DNA of 64,000 bases, taken from NCBI GenBank assembly GCA_965153355.1, contig OZ231128.1:49476001-49540000 (forward strand). The letters run 5' to 3'. The stretch comes from Flaccisagitta enflata. Its lineage: Eukaryota; Chaetognatha; Sagittoidea; Aphragmophora. A program made the position numbers and the translations under genes. Shown here piece by piece: positions 34,356 through 45,640 of the stretch (positions are counted from its first letter, which is position 1; each line of letters opens with the position of its first letter). The notes below the pieces were generated by a model, which saw nothing but the letters and a program-made list of their open reading frames with translations, did not search any database and had not been told where the DNA came from.

Positions 34356-34920
34356 GGGCAATGGCCCCAAAGCCGATATGATGAGGCCTGAAGCCCCAAT
34401 TCAGTCTTCTTAGGCCTGAAATCAAGTCTCTGGAGTCTGAAATGAACCTTCTCAGGCGTGAAATCAACCCTGTCAGACCTGAAATCAGCCTTGCCAGGCC
34501 TAAAATCAGCCCCCTAGCCAAAAAATTATCCTTCCCCGGCCTAAAAATCATCTCTCATCTAGCTGAAATCAGCCCTCAGTGAGGGCCCCTCACTGCTCTA
34601 AGTCGCAGGCCTATAATCAGATCTCACCTGGCTGAAATCAGTCTCCACTGGCCTTAAATCAACCCTCATAGGCCCTAAAACATCCCTCAGAGGCCTGAGA
34701 TCAGCCTTCTCTGGCTAAAAGACTCAATCTAAATCACTGAAGACTGAAATCTGACCTCGAAGGCATGATCAGGCCCTCCCAGACGTACGGAAATTCACCC
34801 TTGTGTTCTACCGGAAATTGGCCCTTTGGGGCCGCTGCCCTGCTCTCACCTCATTTCACCAGAAATCAGCTCAGGCAGGGCATCGGGTACCGCTGACCAT
34901 GTGTGAGCCTTGGACGGCTT
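34356..34920 (-). mobile_element. B-element, beta subtype, decayed left module
   Basis: Left module reduced to GGGCAATGGCCCCAAAGCCG. Interior about 20-22-bp units (AGGCCTGAAATCAGCCCTC type) run 34385-34740. The right module TGTGTTCTACCGGAAATTGG, then CCCTTTGGGGCCGCTGCCC, is followed by the head: CCCTGCT...AGGCAGGG, then GGGTACCGCTGACCATG and GAGCCTTGGACG. Confidence 0.8.
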
Positions 34921-35017
34921 GTTTTTCTTGTATTTTAGCCAATTACGCTGTGAACGCGTGCTGCCAACCATTTGATATCCTCGGGATGACTGGTTCGTTT
35001 TCATTCAGTATGTCGGG

Positions 35018-35324
35018 TAGGGTGGTCACGAAATAGGGTCAAATTTCAAAAAATGATATACTCAAGTCTTTTGCATAAATGCACCAAATAAGGAGGTTTT
35101 CCCACAAGTAGAGGTCTGAGTTTGAAGATTAAACCATGGCGGCAAAACTATAGGCTTCCTATGGCAATGAAAAAATCCCCATAGCAAACCTATGGTTTTG
35201 CCGACGAAGTTTCTTGTTTGATTTCACACCCCAGCTTGTGAGAAATCCTTCTTTTATTGGACATTTGTGCAAAGGGCTCAAGTATATCAATATATGAAAT
35301 TTGACCCAATTCCCGACCACCCTA
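35018..35324. mobile_element. hAT-like MITE with 8-bp duplication
   Basis: Left TAGGGTGGTCACGAAATAGG; right end in reverse complement TAGGGTGGTCGGGAATTGGG. The arms continue for at least 60 bp (GGGTCAAATTTC shared). ATGTCGGG occurs on both sides (35010-35017, 35325-35332). The 307-bp interior carries an AAACCTATGG-type inner inverted repeat and no frame. Confidence 0.75.
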
Positions 35325-35332
35325 ATGTCGGG

Positions 35333-35710
35333 CCTTCCATGACCGTGATGTATGTCTCTTCATTCTTCAACAAAATATGATGTTATCTGCGCAGACAGAC
35401 CAACGGAAGTGCTCGTAACATGTCTGGTTGTCAGAGTGTCAAATGGTCTTTACGCCAAAACGGTGCCATTTTCTCTCCCGTCAAAACATGCGACCAAATA
35501 TACAGAATGAAGTGTTTGTGTGTGGTGGAACTTCCTCCTTTCGGCAGAGGGGAGAAAATGGTTTTGGAGCTACTTGGAATTCGAGAATTTGAATTTACGA
35601 TTCGACGCATCGAAGATCAAGTTTGGTAAAAACCACTCGAATCCCAAATCGAGGGTGAAACGCGGATAGAGAAAGGGGAAAAGCGAAAAAGTCATCCGAA
35701 GAGTGCACAT
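35333..35710. other. unassigned stretch
   Basis: A 69-codon plus frame (35420-35629) is the only frame of note and shows no recognised motif. Confidence 0.4.
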
Positions 35711-36077
35711 GGTCAGCGGCACCCCATGTTCCGCTTGAAGTGATCAACTAAAGAAGCGAGGTAAGAGCAGGGAAGCGGACCCAATGGGCCAATGACCTAT
35801 AGAATACAGCGGGTGAATTTCCAGAAATCCTGCGAGGGCATATTTGGGGCCTCCGACTGTTACTTTACGACTTTGAGTACTGTTTTGATTGATTAGAGAG
35901 CCAAGGTCTGAAAATGTAAAACTAGAGCCTGAAAAGCCTTGGGCGGGGAAAATCTTTAGATGGACAAACAAATGGATGAATGAATGGATTGGTGGGAAGA
36001 TGGACAGATACAAAGACAGACTTTTGTAAATTCACCCCTATGTTTTACATGACATTGGCCCTTTGGGGCCGCTGCCC
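35711..36077 (+). mobile_element. B-element, beta subtype, short
   Basis: Head GGTCAGCGGCACCCCATG, with a weak CCGCTT/GAAGCGG stem. Left module AGCGGACCCAATGGGCCAAT, then CTATAGAATACAGCGGG. The interior keeps almost no 20-bp units. The right module ends TGGCCCTTTGGGGCCGCTGC. Confidence 0.7.
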
Positions 36078-36084
36078 AAAAAGA

Positions 36085-36290
36085 AATAGCGACTGAAAGC
36101 GAGAGACAGACAGAGACAGAAAAAGAGACAAATAGGCTGACAGACAGACACGCAGACAGGGATACAGACGTAGACACACAGACGAGGTGACAGATAGGCA
36201 AGTTTGGAGACAACAGATCAGACAGGATGAAACTTTAAATATGAAACAGACCTGCAGACAGACAGACAGACAGACAGACAGATGGACAGA
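36085..36290. repeat. diverged (GACA)n tract
   Basis: GAGACAGACAGAGACAGA-like sequence, cleanest at 36254-36285. It follows the B-element directly. Confidence 0.8.
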
Positions 36291-36482
36291 TAGTACGGGG
36301 ATACAGACAGAAATATAGATAGGCAAACAGTTTATTTTTCCGTTATAAGCTGCGCGCGTCCATTGGCCTGCCCACAAACAAATGAGGTCGAAACTCCACT
36401 CTTTGGCATTCAGTGGGGCATTGAGGATCCTGTTCACAGTCAGGGTTGATTAATAGCGTTTTCATCGAAACAATCCACTCGA

Positions 36483-36488
<6 letters not shown>

Positions 36489-36519
<31 letters not shown>
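36489..36519. repeat. (CT)n microsatellite
   Basis: About 31 bp of CT. Confidence 0.95.
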
Positions 36520-36521
<2 letters not shown>

Positions 36522-37705
36522 TTTACGGCTTTCTTGCACATTTGTTTTAGTCTTGTTTGTCTCAAAAATTCCATCAGCGACATCTGACATCTTAATGCCG
36601 GTCACTGTTTAATAAAAAATCACAGTTATTGCACAAAAGTAACCGGAGTTATCATTTTGGACGCCTGCCTATCTTCTCGTCCCAAGTTCACTTGACAGTT
36701 CACAGACAGAGTCAACGCGGACGGGACCTTAATCAGTCGGACTGCGGTGCCAAATTTTTCCGCCGAATTTACGTTTCACTTCGCCAATCCCAATCCCAGT
36801 CCATCAGTCGCTACACGGTGCACAAATTCGAGTGAATCATTTTCTCCATCTAAGTTCTAAACAAGGTTGTTTTTTTTCAAAATAATAAATCCCATTTATC
36901 GTCATCTAATGCCCCATAGGAATTTGGGGGTGCCCTGTCGACATTTTGGGGTGCACCATTTTCAAGTTAACTTATCTAATGAAAAACCGAGTCAGTATTA
37001 TTTTCAAAGTTCACATTTAAAATAATTGGATCATTTCTCAAAGCCAGCAAATTTCCAAATCATTTTCAAAAAAAAATGGGTGCACTGTGCTGCAAATTTC
37101 CAGTCCAGTGACTCGCAACAAAGCAAGGTCCCGTTCCACAATCAATCACATATTCTTTTTTCTTCAGACCCACGTTCCCCTCATTTGCACTATTGCACCA
37201 CTTCTTGTGTTTTTTCCTCCTCCCTTATCTCCTTCCTCTTTTCTTTCAACCTTCAGTTCAGCATTTATCTTTTACAAAGTCCAATCTCTCAATTCCATAC
37301 GACTATACCCCCGCCAACCACACTCAGAAAAAAGAAGGTTGATAAGCCCTCAATTATCAACCCCGAATCAGTACAAACACCCTACCCCTTCCCCTCCTCT
37401 CCCCCCTCCCACACACAGATACTCCCATCTCCTTCTTAAAATGCCTCAGCCATCCGCCAAAACGATTTTCATTGATCGCATTTGAAATTCAGCGCTTTCC
37501 TTCTCCCTGTCGCTTTCATTTCTATTTCACTGGGCGCTCTTTTCTTTCGGCCTTTCAAGCATCGTCTGTCCTGAATTGACTGTCTTTTCGCTGAAATCTT
37601 TCTCTAAGATAGAATGCCGCATCACTGTCATGTAAATTTCTTTGTCTGTCTCTGGTATTCTGTACGACTGTACCTGCCAATGATATCTGTCTTACTCTCC
37701 CCCAT

Positions 37706-37709
<4 letters not shown>
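36520..37709. other. unassigned stretch, pyrimidine-rich part
   Basis: 37140-37440 is pyrimidine-rich on the plus strand. This opens overlapping 137- and 132-codon frames whose composition (S, P, L, F) follows the bias. No domain recognised and no convincing splice structure. Confidence 0.45.

Positions 37710-37771
<62 letters not shown>
37710..37771. repeat. (CT)n microsatellite
   Basis: About 62 bp of CT. Confidence 0.96.
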
Positions 37772-37772
<1 letters not shown>

Positions 37773-38816
37773 GTGTTTTGTCATTTAACATGTACATGGG
37801 CTCATGTTTGTCCTATGGGCATTGCCGGGTTACATCCTGTCACCATTTTTCCGTTTTGGTAGGTCCTCCAGCCCACCAGTGGTGTGGTGGGCCACCACAC
37901 CTCTGGCTCTGTTCAGGCCCCCCGGTTTTCAGATCACAAATCATCCGTAAATTCCATATTTTTCACACGCCCGTCGATGAAAGTTTTTTGTCCGAATCTC
38001 CAACGATGAGAACGAAAAAATTGAGAGGGACCAGTAAAATTTTGTCGCTTAAGGTAGTACAAAAATTGAAATTTGATTACTGCTTTTTTTCATCGTCAAT
38101 CAAATTCATCAATTTTCTTGTTCAAATTGAGCAAGTTAAAAAATATTAAGTCTGTATCTCTACTCTTAGCCTTAGGGAGACTCAGACAAAGAACGTGACT
38201 GAAAATAGGAATATCCCCATGCAAAGTCAGAAAATAAGACAGACAATTTTAAAACACAATGGAAACACAATGAATTTAATGAAAGATGTATAGAAATTTC
38301 TCTGAGAAGGGGGGAAGACAACATCCTCGTTCCGCGCGTTTTATCATTCTCATCATCAGATGCACGAACCGGATGTGTTTCTTGTATTGGGTGCCGCATC
38401 GACACAATCTCAATTCCGCAGTTTCGAAGATCCTCCAGAGAGCCCAATAGATCAATATCGCCACCAGATCGATCGCCAACGCAGGGAGAAATTTTCGATG
38501 GGCCGAGCACGCGAGGCGGGCAAATTTAAAGGTAAGTCACGCGAACACGATGGAACTAAGGAAAAAACATCTAAAAGGGAATCGAGAGGAGGGGGAAAGG
38601 TAGAGAAGACGGAGGAGGAAGAGCGAGCTGAATGGGGAATTGTAAACAATCGAAGGAATTGTCTCCCTTTGATTTTGCTCGTCTCTCCTTCTCCCATTCC
38701 TTTTCCTTGCCTTTGGTTCTTTGCGCCAACCAGAATGAGTCATAGCAAAAATACAGCGAGAAGACGCCGAGCATGAATGGGAAAGTCAAGAAAAATCAGT
38801 CGTTTTCAATGGCAGC

Positions 38817-38818
<2 letters not shown>
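37772..38818. other. unassigned stretch, weak exon-like segment
   Basis: 38360-38530 is open on both strands, and the plus frame runs into AAAGGTAAGT, a good donor consensus, at 38527-38536. Without recognised protein similarity I leave it as unassigned. Confidence 0.35.
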
Positions 38819-38906
<88 letters not shown>

Positions 38907-38912
38907 TTCTCT
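38819..38912. repeat. (CT)n microsatellite
   Basis: About 94 bp of CT with two TTT interruptions near the end. It stops 8 bp before the B-element head. Confidence 0.96.
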
Positions 38913-38917
38913 TGTAA

Positions 38918-39360
38918 TAGTCGCAAAAGCGTTAGATGGTCAGCGGTACCCGTGCCCTGCTTAAGTAGGTTGTGGTTGAAGTTGAGGGGGAGCAGGTAGC
39001 GGCCCGGGGGTCAATGACCTATGCTTTCACACATATGGGCCTCCTCCTCCTCCTCCTCCTTCTCCGTCCCTCCCTCAAACCCAGTCTTGAGGGCCAAATC
39101 CCAGCCTCCAGGCCTAAATCCTAGCCTGGAGGCTGAGATTTGGGTCTCAAGGCTGGGTTCTGGGCCTCCAGGCTAGGATTTGGGCCTTGAGGCTGGGATT
39201 TGGGCCTCAAGACTGGGATTTGGGCCTCGAGACTGGAATTTGGGCCTCGAGACTGGGATTTGAGGGGGGGGATGTAGAAGGAGAAGAAGGAGGAGGAGGA
39301 GGAGAAAATCCCCCATATGTATGAAAGCATAGGTCATCGACCCCTTCGGGGCCGCTGCCC
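38918..39360 (+). mobile_element. B-element, alpha subtype, close relative of the 4.2 kb copy
   Basis: Head ATAGTCGCAAAAGCG, then GGTCAGCGGTACCCG, nearly identical to 4158 onward. The left module is damaged (AGCGGCCCGGGGGTCAATG), then CTATGCTTTCACACATATG. The interior 20-bp units invert near 39125, as in the 4.2 kb copy. The right module is intact, ending CCCCTTCGGGGCCGCTGCCC. Confidence 0.85.
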
Positions 39361-39513
39361 AAAAAGGGGAAAAAAAGAAATCGGGGGACTTTATCGAAAA
39401 CAGAGGAGACAAGATGGTAGACGATAAGTGGCTGAAAGGATGCAACGATGTGCAGCAGATTCACACATCAGAGTAAGGCCAGATGGAAGTCTTAGAGAAG
39501 TGACTAATGACAG

Positions 39514-39708
39514 AAAAAGGCCGGATACACGGCCACCAGTTGCGGACGGGTGGGCAGTAGCGGAAATGCAACTGTCCGCTACTAAAAATGTTCTAAAACG
39601 CTTATTTTCTAACTTTTCGACTCGTGCTGACGGACGGACAGACCGACGGATGGACCAACCAACGGACGGACAAAGCCTCTTATAGAGTTGCTTGTCCGCA
39701 ACTAAAAA
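39514..39708 (+). mobile_element. A-element, GTTGCG subfamily, with nested end
   Basis: AAAAAGGCCGGATACACGGC start and AGTTGCGGAC at 39538-39547. An inner GCAACTGTCCGCTACTAAAA (39567-39586) looks like a second, decayed hairpin end. Then TTTTCGACTCGTGCTGACGG, a tract, CAAAGCCTCTTATAGAG, and the hairpin AGTTGCTTGTCCGCAACT at 39686-39703 with AAAAAG. Confidence 0.8.
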
Positions 39709-40423
39709 GTAAAAGGTATTGGGTGAAAAATAAGGGCGGTAGTAGCGTCCGTTGCTGTTGTTCTTGTTGTTACCGCTCCGAGAAGTGGAAATTTTCCATA
39801 CTTTCGTACAGTAAGGGGCGTTCTGTCTGCCAATAGTAACGGCAGTTACGCAGATCCACCTTTCGAGGCGCCCCTGTCCGGATCCAATAGCGTCCGTTGA
39901 GCACGAGTATGAAAGTTGGACAACATCACTAGTTTTACTATTCAACCCTATCTCAGTAAAGGACAAGAGCCTTTGGAGCTCTTATTGGTGTTCAATCCAG
40001 ACTCCTCACAACTATCCTTAAAATTTCTGGAAAAAATTCTTCCATTTCAGAATTTGCCAGAAAACATATCAAAAGTTATGTATCATTAAGAAAATAGTCA
40101 CCAATTTCTGTCCTAACTTGAGATATGCAGAACATAGGAAAAAACCTGATAAATATGTGACAATCACCGGCAAACGATAAATCTGTGATAATTACTGGCA
40201 AACGACAGCGAGGCCAAATGACAAACGGGGGGACTGAAAAGTTTTATTTGCAATCAAGCATCAATTCGCAAGTTGTGGTAAAATGGCAATCAATTATTTT
40301 ACTTATCATATTGCTTAAGTGATCATACATCGTAACGTTGATCCCGACGGCAAAATGGACGGAGTAACAGACTGAAAATCATCTCAGAGAGTCGCGCGGT
40401 TTCATCCATAATTACGAAATCGA
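39709..40423. other. unassigned stretch
   Basis: Includes the local duplication AATCACCGGCAAACGATAAA / AATTACTGGCAAACGACAG at about 40164-40209. The 191-codon minus frame (39391-39966) runs through an A-element and is not a gene. Confidence 0.45.
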
Positions 40424-40732
40424 TTTTTAGTCGCGTGCTACGCGACCCTACACGCCGCTTTGACGGTCCGTCCGTCCATCCGTCCGTCCGTCCGTCCGTC
40501 CGTCCGTCCGTCCGTCCGTCCGTCCGTCCGTCCGTCCGTCCGTCCGTCCGTCCGTCCGTCCGTTCTTCCGTCCGTCCGTCCGTCCGTCCGTCCGTCCGTC
40601 CGTCACACTTTACTTTTTTTGGGGTTTTGGGATTTTTGGCTTCACTGCTCCTGCCCAAATGATCTGGTGACCTCAATTACGGCCCCCGCCCACCCGCACG
40701 CGACTGGGGTAGCCGTGTATCCGGCCTTGTTT
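40424..40732 (-). mobile_element. A-element, GTCGCG subfamily, long CCGT tract
   Basis: TTTTTAGTCGCGTGCTACGC hairpin end, then CTACACGCCGCTTTGACGG and about 130 bp of nearly pure (CCGT)n. Then CACACTTTACTTTTTTTGGG, CTGCTCCTGCCC and GCACGCGACT at 40696-40705. It ends CCGTGTATCCGGCCTTGTT. It abuts the next A-element head to tail, sharing T bases. Confidence 0.88.
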
Positions 40733-40942
40733 TTAGTTGCGGACTCGCAACTCTATAAGAGGCTTTGTCCGTCGGTCCGTCGGTCCGTCGGTCCGTGGTC
40801 ATCGAGTTGAAAAGTGGGAAAACGAGTGTTTTTGATACTTTTTGCGTATGTTTGAGTATTGGGGATGGGTATGGGTGTGGATAGGGTTGGATGCCCCTGC
40901 CCACCCGTCCGCAACGATATTGTGACCCCGCGTCACTTGTTT
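40730..40942 (-). mobile_element. A-element, GTTGCG subfamily, alternative tail
   Basis: TTTTTAGTTGCGGACTCGCA hairpin end, CTCTATAAGAGGCTTTGTCC, and a GGTCCGTC tract. Then GGTTGGATGCCCCTGCCCAC, CGTCCGCAAC and the tail TGTGACCCCGCGTCACTTGT. That tail replaces the usual CCGGCCTTGTT and is itself a small hairpin (GTGAC...GTCAC). Copies at 47164 and 54281 share it. Confidence 0.85.
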
Positions 40943-41070
40943 CATGAGAGTGCGATTGTTATTCGCTGAACACCTCATAATCGTGTTGTTTTTCTGAGAA
41001 AATATGTCGCGGGGTGGAGAAACAACCTCAATGGTGTTTTGTATGATGATTGCCTTTAAGATGAGATATA

Positions 41071-41071
41071 A

Positions 41072-41117
<46 letters not shown>

Positions 41118-41129
41118 ATTGTTATTGTT

Positions 41130-41183
<54 letters not shown>

Positions 41184-41195
41184 ATTGTTATTGTT

Positions 41196-41246
<51 letters not shown>

Positions 41247-41339
41247 ATTGTTGTTGTTGTTGTTGTTGTTGTTGTTATTGTTGTTGTTGTTGTTGTTGCT
41301 TTTGCTGGTTTCTTTTGTCGTGTTGTTAATGTTGTTGTT

Positions 41340-41381
<42 letters not shown>

Positions 41382-41393
41382 ATTGTTATTGTT

Positions 41394-41474
<81 letters not shown>

Positions 41475-41491
41475 ACAGGTTTCTTTTTTTG

Positions 41492-41575
<84 letters not shown>

Positions 41576-41602
41576 CGTTCATATTATCGTTGTTATTTTT
41601 AG

Positions 41603-41651
<49 letters not shown>

Positions 41652-41662
41652 CTTTTTGTTGT
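41071..41662. repeat. 590-bp (GTT)n trinucleotide array
   Basis: GTT repeats with scattered ATT, broken at about 41297-41335 and 41475-41495 by a shared phrase (GGTTTCTTTTGTCGTGTTG / AGGTTTCTTTTTTTGTGTTG). This suggests a higher-order duplication. Frames read poly-V, poly-L or poly-N. Confidence 0.97.
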
Positions 41663-42261
41663 TATTCATCGCGATACCCCCCCCCCCCAAGAGATCATGA
41701 CTCCAGAGATAAAAAAAGAAATGGTCCAGCCTCCATTTTCAGTTTTCACGGTCTGTGAAAGTCGCGTCGTCCTCCACACATTGGACGCCCCTCGCCCCTC
41801 GCCTCGTTAGATTGACCATAAAAACGGCGAAATAACTGACCATAAAACTAAAACAAGAAAGATAGGCGGGCTTTGGAGCTTTGATGGGTGGAAAACTCTG
41901 CGACTTGGTGCGTTGGGAGCAATAGGGCTAGCACAAAAATCGTCTCTTACAGTGTCACTGTCTGAATGAAGAACCTCACTGGAAGCAGATTGTCCGAGGC
42001 TTTGAGTAAATATGAATTTCATGATTTCAAACAGAACACAGAGTATTCTCGTTCACGACATGACAGCTTTGACTTTGAGTTGAATACTTATCCCTTTTTT
42101 CATAGTCAAAGATTCAAATCTGGAGAGGTATGGGACTTTTTATCGCTTTTCGTCAACAGTATAGTTATCTGCTATAACAAACCCAGGATTACAAAAGTTC
42201 ACTTTCAAAAGCTTCAAAATTTTGATCTTTTCAGCTGTTCTCTAATGATTCCTTCATTGGC
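41663..42261. other. unassigned stretch
   Basis: C9 run near 41682. No gene recognised; the 135-codon plus frame at 41966-42373 has no identifiable domain. Confidence 0.4.
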
Positions 42262-42333
42262 CATATCAGATATCCACCTACAAGGCATGAAAGTTGTTGG
42301 TCCCTTGACGTCCGGTATCGCGGGGTTCAACTG
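42262..42333 (-). mobile_element. pogo/Tigger-like terminal sequence
   Basis: The minus strand reads CAGTTGAACCCCGCGATACC, then GGACGTCAAGGGACCAAC. It matches the end at 47753 for about 45 bp. CAGTTGAACC ends and TA targets are known for pogo/Tigger elements, but here the flank is CA. The other end was not found. Confidence 0.55.
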
Positions 42334-42338
42334 CATCT

Positions 42339-42615
42339 TTTTTTTTCTTTTTTTTTTTTTTTTGCTTGTATAGAGGTTTTTAGAGGTTTTCCTCCCTGGA
42401 CTGATCATTGTATGCTTGACGTTATTATGCTGTTTCCCTTACAATCATTTCTAACAAAACGGACAAATGGCGTCAATAAATTAAATAGCTTTTCCATTCT
42501 ACCAAACGGTTTCCATCGCAACAGAAAAATAACACGTGACCAAAGAATGATCGCAATGACGAAAGCGGCACCAAAAAGATGGCATACAGCAAATTTTGAA
42601 TTCCTTTAAAGGTGA
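42339..42615. other. unassigned stretch
   Basis: T-rich start, then apparently unique DNA. Nothing coding seen. Confidence 0.4.
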
Positions 42616-42635
42616 CAGAGAGTAGATGTCATATT

Positions 42636-42895
42636 CGCAGGCGTTTCTTGTCACAGACGATCACGTTTTTGACAGGCCACTCGGTCGCTCGCTACGTTCG
42701 TTTGCTCGCACCGCTCACTTGCTACACAGCGCTCCGTTTCGCTAGGCTTGCTTCGCTCGCACACTCTGTTCACGGGCTCGCTCACTCACTTCGCTCATTC
42801 CCTCGTGGGACAGTTGCAATTCATAGATATGTATTTACGCTGTGATCGCGCTTCACAGGAACAAACGCGTTTTTCATCTTCACTAGAAACACGCC
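42636..42895. mobile_element. MITE with GGGCGYGTTTCTAG ends, copy 2, 20-bp direct repeats
   Basis: Homologous along its length to 21211-21459 (CACTCGGTCGCTCGCTACG, TGCTCGCACCGCTCACT, CGGGCTCGCTCACTCACTT, GAACAAACGCG). CAGAGAGTAGATGTCATATT lies immediately outside both ends (42616-42635 and 42896-42915), identical over 20 bp. The left end is slightly degraded (AGGCGTTTCTTGTCAC). Confidence 0.78.
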
Positions 42896-43001
42896 CAGAG
42901 AGTAGATGTCATATTTGTCACGTATCATTGAACATTAAACGACAAAAACAGAACACTTTATTTCTTTGAATTTCTCTCCTTCCCCTGTGTCCCTTTTACA
43001 C

Positions 43002-43297
<296 letters not shown>

Positions 43298-43442
43298 AGT
43301 CACCTATGTTAGAGTTTGTTTCATCGTCAGGTGAAGTTTGGGCCATTCAACCTTTCCATTTTTACCGTCCTGTCGTTTAGTCAGAATTGGCGTCACATTT
43401 CAAAAGTCGCTAAAAAACAGTCTCCTCCTCCACCAGGTTTCC

Positions 43443-43530
43443 TTTTTGGCGGTGGGCACGCGACTTTATATGAAGCAATGTAGCGACGTCGATTGGTCGA
43501 TCGGACGGTCGGTCCCTCAGTCGGCCGTCC
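43443..43530 (-). mobile_element. decayed A-element hairpin end
   Basis: TTTTTGGCGGTGGGCACGCG, then ACTTTATATGAAGC and a short GGTC/GGAC tract. The hairpin is largely lost; the call rests on order and the tract. Confidence 0.4.
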
Positions 43531-43684
43531 TATGTTCCCTTTATTTGATGAGCCCCTCAGTTTCTCTTCTCCCTCACCAGTCTTTTACATATATTACTTG
43601 GCATACATCGACAATCAACATTTTTTTTCCCGTTCATTATGACAGAAGAAACTTACAATGAAAATCAATATCCGTCATGTTTAA

Positions 43685-43906
43685 AACAGGGCCAACACCT
43701 TAAAAGTCGCGTGCGCCGTGTGGTCAAAAGACTAAAAGACCAAAAGACAAAAAGACTAAAAGATAAAAAAACTAAGAGACCAAAAGACCAAAAGACAAAT
43801 GGCTAAGGAATTATGTACAAAAAAAAGTTGACGGTGACGGGCTGACAGACGGACCGACCGACCGACATAGTGGTTCATAGAGTCGCGTAGCACACAACTA
43901 TAAAAA
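43685..43906 (+). mobile_element. A-element, AAAAGAC interior type
   Basis: AACAGGGCCAACACC start and AGTCGCGTGC at 43705-43714. The interior has CAAAAGACTAAAAGACC, then AAAAAGTTGACGGTGACGG and a CGAC tract. The hairpin AGTCGCGTAGCACACAACT (43881-43899) carries two mispairs. The layout matches 13377 and 23230. Confidence 0.75.
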
Positions 43907-44106
43907 GGTTGACAGCTGAATCATTTTGTAGCCGATACATTACGGTGTATGTATCTAATATGTAAAGTGAGAAAGGGAGAAAGCGGGTGTCGAATGCAAC
44001 CGACTGACGCTAAAATATCCAAATTTCTACCTCTCGTGATCCTTCTTTTGTTGGCGCTCTTGCTTGATTGCTCAGTCCTTAGAAATCATACCTTCTCCAT
44101 TTTTGT

Positions 44107-44110
<4 letters not shown>

Positions 44111-44188
<78 letters not shown>
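44111..44188. repeat. (GA)n microsatellite
   Basis: About 78 bp of GA. Confidence 0.97.
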
Positions 44189-44192
<4 letters not shown>

Positions 44193-45114
44193 AGAGCACA
44201 AACCCAACAACACAGAGAGGCTGACAGACAGACAGACTTTTAGACGAAATGACACATAGACATATACGGACGGAATTGGAGAGACACTGAAGCGTCCCAT
44301 CCTCTCTCGACTAAAATAGGAGGCAAATTTAAGGATAATGATGGAAAGAAAAAGACAAAAGAGAAAAAAAAGGAAAAAGAAAATTAAAGTGCCATTGAAA
44401 AAGGCGAGCCTGAAAAACAAGTGCATACAGTGTATGTGTAATGTGTCCAACGATGCTATCAACATGTTAATCATGGATGTATGGGAGCTTGAAAATTTGT
44501 CCTCATGATCTTAACATTTCAAGACCGAGTAAAGATAAGGACCGACTTTTGTAAATAGTCAAAACTGTGAAGAATTGTAGGTTTCTTCTATTCTAAGTAA
44601 AGATTTTTCACTTAAACACTTTTTTACCTTTTTTTAGAGTGACGTTTTCTCTTTAGTTGCCTTAAAGTTCTGATATGTTTATTAAACAAATATAATGTCA
44701 AACCCCTCACAATTGAAGACACAATGGAATTCAACATCGACTTTTACCACAAATGTGCTGGACGAGGCGTCCCATACAATGCAGGCATACATCCATACTA
44801 TGCACAGCAACACATGTTTACAAACACTTAGCCCAAAATATGAATGGAGACAACACTATCATTTTAAGGATGTACATGAATATCTTTCAGAGTAATGTCT
44901 TGATGCCTCCTACGATGATTTTTTTTTTTAACTGGACAGATGATATCTAGGTATGCAAGATATGTTTGCAAACACGACATCTGGAATAGATGCCTGCGAA
45001 GGGGCGCATCCTAAAAAAGGGTTGGCGCCGCAAAAAGTAAAATACGGCCGAGGAATAAACTCATAAAGGCAATATTCGCGAAAACGCTTTGCTGCTGGCT
45101 TTAAAAGCCTTTCA
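44189..45114. other. unassigned stretch
   Basis: Apparently unique DNA. Frames of 65-66 codons at 44695-44950 have no recognised motif. Confidence 0.45.
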
Positions 45115-45434
<320 letters not shown>

Positions 45435-45576
45435 ACTCTTAGACTCTCCCTTGGGATGGCAGTCATGAGAAGCATTTTTGCCGATTCCAAATTAGCTTCG
45501 CGAGGCAAGGCAAAATACCCTCCCCCATCTTACACACTCTTTTTGGTCGGCGTGACGAAAATGCGTTTGAGACTGG

Positions 45577-45579
<3 letters not shown>

Positions 45580-45638
<59 letters not shown>
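45580..45638. repeat. (GA)n microsatellite
   Basis: About 59 bp of GA, lying in opposite sense to the CT run 150 bp upstream. Confidence 0.97.

Positions 45639-45640
<2 letters not shown>

Noticed and set aside
37026-37485. 137- and 132-codon overlapping plus frames
   Set aside because: Pyrimidine bias keeps both frames open; neither has a recognised domain.
40435-40810. PSVRPSVRPSV-type frames at 34, 24.0, 29.4, 40.4 and 47.3 kb
   Set aside because: Translation of the CCGT/GGAC tract in A-elements; both strands are open and the flanks are element ends.
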